From Betaproteobacteria bacterium (lineage in GTDB: Bacteria > Pseudomonadota > Gammaproteobacteria > Burkholderiales > Burkholderiaceae_C): 8,581 bases of DNA. Both the position numbers and the translations under genes were made by a program. Each line of letters begins with the position of its first letter. Position 1 is the stretch's first letter. Below the pieces are notes generated by a model. It ran no database searches. It was not told where the DNA came from and worked only from the letters and a program-made list of their open reading frames with translations. The stretch is from NCBI GenBank assembly GCA_025354965.1, contig JANXLW010000490.1, forward strand, positions 1 to 8,581, given 5' to 3'. Shown here in pieces: positions 6,557 through 8,581 of this stretch.

Positions 6557-6587
6557 GGGCGTGGCCCCATTCTAAAATAAGCAGTTC
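6557..6587. promoter_or_regulatory. 31-base ispD-mfd divergent gap with overlapping opposite -10 boxes
   Basis: Only 31 bases separate the ispD and mfd start codons. On the plus strand, TAAAAT (6573-6578) matches the sigma-70 -10 consensus at five of six positions. On the minus strand, TAGAAT (6574-6569) does the same, and the two boxes overlap by two bases. If both are used, start sites would fall near 6585 (mfd) and 6562 (ispD), giving transcripts with only about 3 and 6 leader bases. No convincing -35 is visible for either, and mfd has no Shine-Dalgarno. A GGGC-GTG-GCCC inverted repeat (6557-6567) abuts the ispD start. If the real promoters lie inside the neighbouring coding regions, leaders would be longer. 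Confidence 0.4.
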
Positions 6588-8581
6588 ATGGATTTACCCA
6601 AACTTCTGCCCGGCAAACGCTACACCCTACCCCGACCTACCGGCTCAGCCGACGCCCTTGTGCTGGCCCAACTGGGAATGCGTGAGAAGGACATGGGCAA
6701 GCTGACGGCGATAGTGACCGCCGACGCTGGCGACGCGCAGCGATTGATCGATGAAATTGCGTTCTTCGCACCCGACCTGCGTTGCGTGTTGTTCCCGGAT
6801 TGGGAAACACTGCCTTACGACACTTTTTCACCGCACCAGGACCTGATCAGCGAACGCCTGGCTACTCTTTGGCGCATCAGCCAGCGTGACAAGGAAACTG
6901 GCGCCGATGTGGTCATCGTGCCCGCCACCACCGCACTGTATCGACTGGCGCCACCGGCTTTTCTGGCCGGCTACACCTTTCACTTCAAGGTCAAGCAGCG
7001 ACTTGACGAGGCTAAATTCAGGGCGCAACTGACTCTGGCCGGCTACAGCCACGTGAGTCAGGTGGTCAGCCCCGGCGAATACGCGGTGCGCGGCTCCCTG
7101 ATTGATCTCTTTCCGATGGGCTCAGCGGTGCCTTACCGCGTCGATTTGTTCGACGACGAGATCGACAGCATCCGCACGTTCGATCCGGACAGCCAGCGCA
7201 GCTTGTACCCGGTGCCAGAGGTTCGCTTGTTGCCGGGCCGCGAGTTCCCGATGGATGACGAGGCGCGTGGGCGCTTTCGCAGCCGTTGGCGCGAACTGCT
7301 GGACGGCGACCCGACCCGAAGCCGCATCTACAAAGACATGGGCAATGGCGTCGCCACCGCCGGCATCGAGTACTACCTGCCGCTGTTTTTTGAGCAAACC
7401 GCCACCGTATTTGATTACCTGGGTGCAGACGCCACGGTGGTGCTGCACGGTGACCTGGAGCCGGCCTTCCAGCATTTCTGGCTCGACACACGAGAACGCT
7501 ATCGTCTGGTGCAAGGCGACCCCGAACGCCCCACCCTGCCGCCGGAAGCGCTTTTTTTGGGGACTGAGCAGTTCTATGCCCGCGTCAACCAGCATGCCCA
7601 GCTCGCACTCAGACCCGCGATTGAAGAGGTTGCGCACAACGCCCAGTTTCAAAAGCTCCCCGAACTGACCGTTGTACGGGGTGCAGACGATCCCCTGGCT
7701 CGCCTTAAGCAGCATATTCAGCATACCCAGCATCGAGTGCTGGTGCTGGCCGAAAGCGAAGGCCGCAAAACCAGTCTACTGGACTTTTTGCATGCCAGCC
7801 AGTTGGCGCCGCCTTCGTTCGATTCACTGGCTGAGTTTGAGCTTGGCAATGAGCCGCTGGGCATTGCCACATCCGGCCTGAATGCCGGATTTTCGTGGTT
7901 TGAAGCTGGGATCGATTTCATCACTGAAACCGAGTTGTTCGCCGCCGGTCCCACCACACGTCGTCGCAAAAAGCAGGAGCAAGTTAGCGACGTTGAGGCG
8001 TTGATCAAAGACCTGAGTGAACTCAATATCGGCGACCCGGTGGTTCATTCGGCGCACGGCATAGGCCGTTATCGGGGGTTGATTAACCTCGACCTTGGCA
8101 ACAAACTGGCCAGCGGTGAACCCGAAATGCAGGAATTTCTGCACTTGGAATATGCCGACAAAGCCGCGCTGTATGTGCCGGTGAGCCAGCTGCACCTGAT
8201 CAGCCGCTACACCGGTGTCAGTGCCGACGAAGCCCCGCTGCACAAACTGGGCTCCGGCCAGTGGGAAAAGGCCAAGCGCAAGGCGGCCGAACAGGTGCGT
8301 GACAGTGCTGCCGAACTGCTCAACATCTACGCCCGCCGTGCGGCCCGCGAAGGCCACGCCTTCCGTTATTCGCCGGGCGACTACGAAATCTTTGCCAACG
8401 ACTTTGGCTTTGAAGAAACACCGGACCAGAGTGCCGCCATCCACGCCGTGATTCAGGACATGATCAGCCCACGCCCGATGGACCGGCTGATTTGTGGTGA
8501 CGTCGGGTTTGGCAAAACAGAAGTGGCTCTGCGTGCCGCCTTCATCGGCATCACTGGTGCCAACAGCGCCACCTGCTTGCC
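6588..8581 (+). CDS. mfd: Transcription-repair coupling factor Mfd (C-terminus beyond window)
   Basis: Mfd is an ATP-dependent DNA translocase that removes RNA polymerase stalled at lesions and recruits UvrA. The window holds 664 whole codons plus two bases of a protein usually about 1150 residues. In order: the UvrB-like UvrA-binding region (about 1-350), with DWETLPYDTFSPHQDLISE from residue 71 and the GEYAVRGSLIDLFPMGS stretch; the D3 region with RVLVLAESEGRK (383-394); the RNA polymerase-interacting domain, opening VVHSAHGIGRYRGL near H487 and including YVPVSQLHLISRY; the relay-helix region (PLHKLGSGQW...); and Walker A GDVGFGKT (637-644). E. coli Mfd aligns without gaps around these motifs. 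Start ATG 6588 gives MDLPKLLPGKRYTLP, matching the family's RYTLP opening; no Shine-Dalgarno precedes it. After AAF at the Walker helix, the last nine residues (TGANSATCL) diverge from the expected KQVAVL-type strand; see findings. Confidence 0.96.
   Translation, partial: MDLPKLLPGKRYTLPRPTGSADALVLAQLGMREKDMGKLTAIVTADAGDAQRLIDEIAFFAPDLRCVLFPDWETLPYDTFSPHQDLISERLATLWRISQRDKETGADVVIVPATTALYRLAPPAFLAGYTFHFKVKQRLDEAKFRAQLTLAGYSHVSQVVSPGEYAVRGSLIDLFPMGSAVPYRVDLFDDEIDSIRTFDPDSQRSLYPVPEVRLLPGREFPMDDEARGRFRSRWRELLDGDPTRSRIYKDMGNGVATAGIEYYLPLFFEQTATVFDYLGADATVVLHGDLEPAFQHFWLDTRERYRLVQGDPERPTLPPEALFLGTEQFYARVNQHAQLALRPAIEEVAHNAQFQKLPELTVVRGADDPLARLKQHIQHTQHRVLVLAESEGRKTSLLDFLHASQLAPPSFDSLAEFELGNEPLGIATSGLNAGFSWFEAGIDFITETELFAAGPTTRRRKKQEQVSDVEALIKDLSELNIGDPVVHSAHGIGRYRGLINLDLGNKLASGEPEMQEFLHLEYADKAALYVPVSQLHLISRYTGVSADEAPLHKLGSGQWEKAKRKAAEQVRDSAAELLNIYARRAAREGHAFRYSPGDYEIFANDFGFEETPDQSAAIHAVIQDMISPRPMDRLICGDVGFGKTEVALRAAFIGITGANSATCL

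Noticed and set aside
7122..7733. 203-residue minus-strand open frame opposite mfd
   Set aside because: The plus strand encodes conserved Mfd sequence here; the antisense frame stays open because of GC-biased codon use and shows no domain.
7824..8444. 206-residue minus-strand open frame opposite mfd
   Set aside because: Same reason: a shadow of the D3 and RNA polymerase-interacting regions of Mfd.
1..8581. A new multi-gene defence, secretion or biosynthetic system
   Set aside because: All eight genes belong to known metabolic, membrane or repair families, arranged in several separate transcription units; no unexplained gene cluster, mobile element or repeat array remains.

Overview
The window looks like ordinary chromosomal DNA from a Burkholderiales bacterium (Betaproteobacteria). 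Comamonadaceae, near Rhodoferax or Polaromonas, is my best guess. This rests on moderately high GC, tight gene packing, and protein sequences whose motifs resemble Burkholderiales versions from memory. No database search was possible. There are eight protein-coding genes, two of them cut by the window edges. I see no RNA genes, insertion sequences, phage genes or CRISPR arrays, and no stretch over 300 bases lacks a gene.

Layout from left to right. (1) Minus strand, running off the left edge: the N-terminal 498 residues of a PLP-dependent arginine/lysine/ornithine decarboxylase. (2) Divergent from it, a plus-strand pair: a short NfeD-family membrane protein, then a QmcA-type SPFH (stomatin-like) membrane protein, with a small hairpin between them. 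(3) Minus strand: a nitronate monooxygenase-like flavoprotein with an unusual C-terminal cysteine cluster. Its stop codon shares the palindrome CTAG with the stop of the SPFH gene. (4) Plus strand: a short CaiB/BaiF-type CoA transferase or racemase, divergent from the flavoprotein gene. (5) Minus strand: ispD and ispF, overlapping by four bases, encoding two steps of the MEP isoprenoid pathway. ispF overlaps the end of the CoA-transferase gene by 12 bases. (6) Plus strand, running off the right edge: mfd, the transcription-repair coupling factor, whose start lies only 31 bases from that of ispD.

Functional links: the NfeD and SPFH proteins very probably work together, as this pairing is conserved across bacteria (ybbJ-qmcA in E. 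coli). IspD and IspF act in one pathway. The decarboxylase, flavoprotein, CoA transferase and Mfd look like independent units that happen to be adjacent.

I found no convincing new multi-gene system. The points most worth checking are the last codons of mfd, which stop matching the family; a candidate bidirectional promoter with two overlapping -10 boxes in the ispD-mfd gap; the cysteine cluster on the flavoprotein; the CoA transferase that lacks the family's usual C-terminal part; and a 13-base palindrome in the decarboxylase-NfeD gap.
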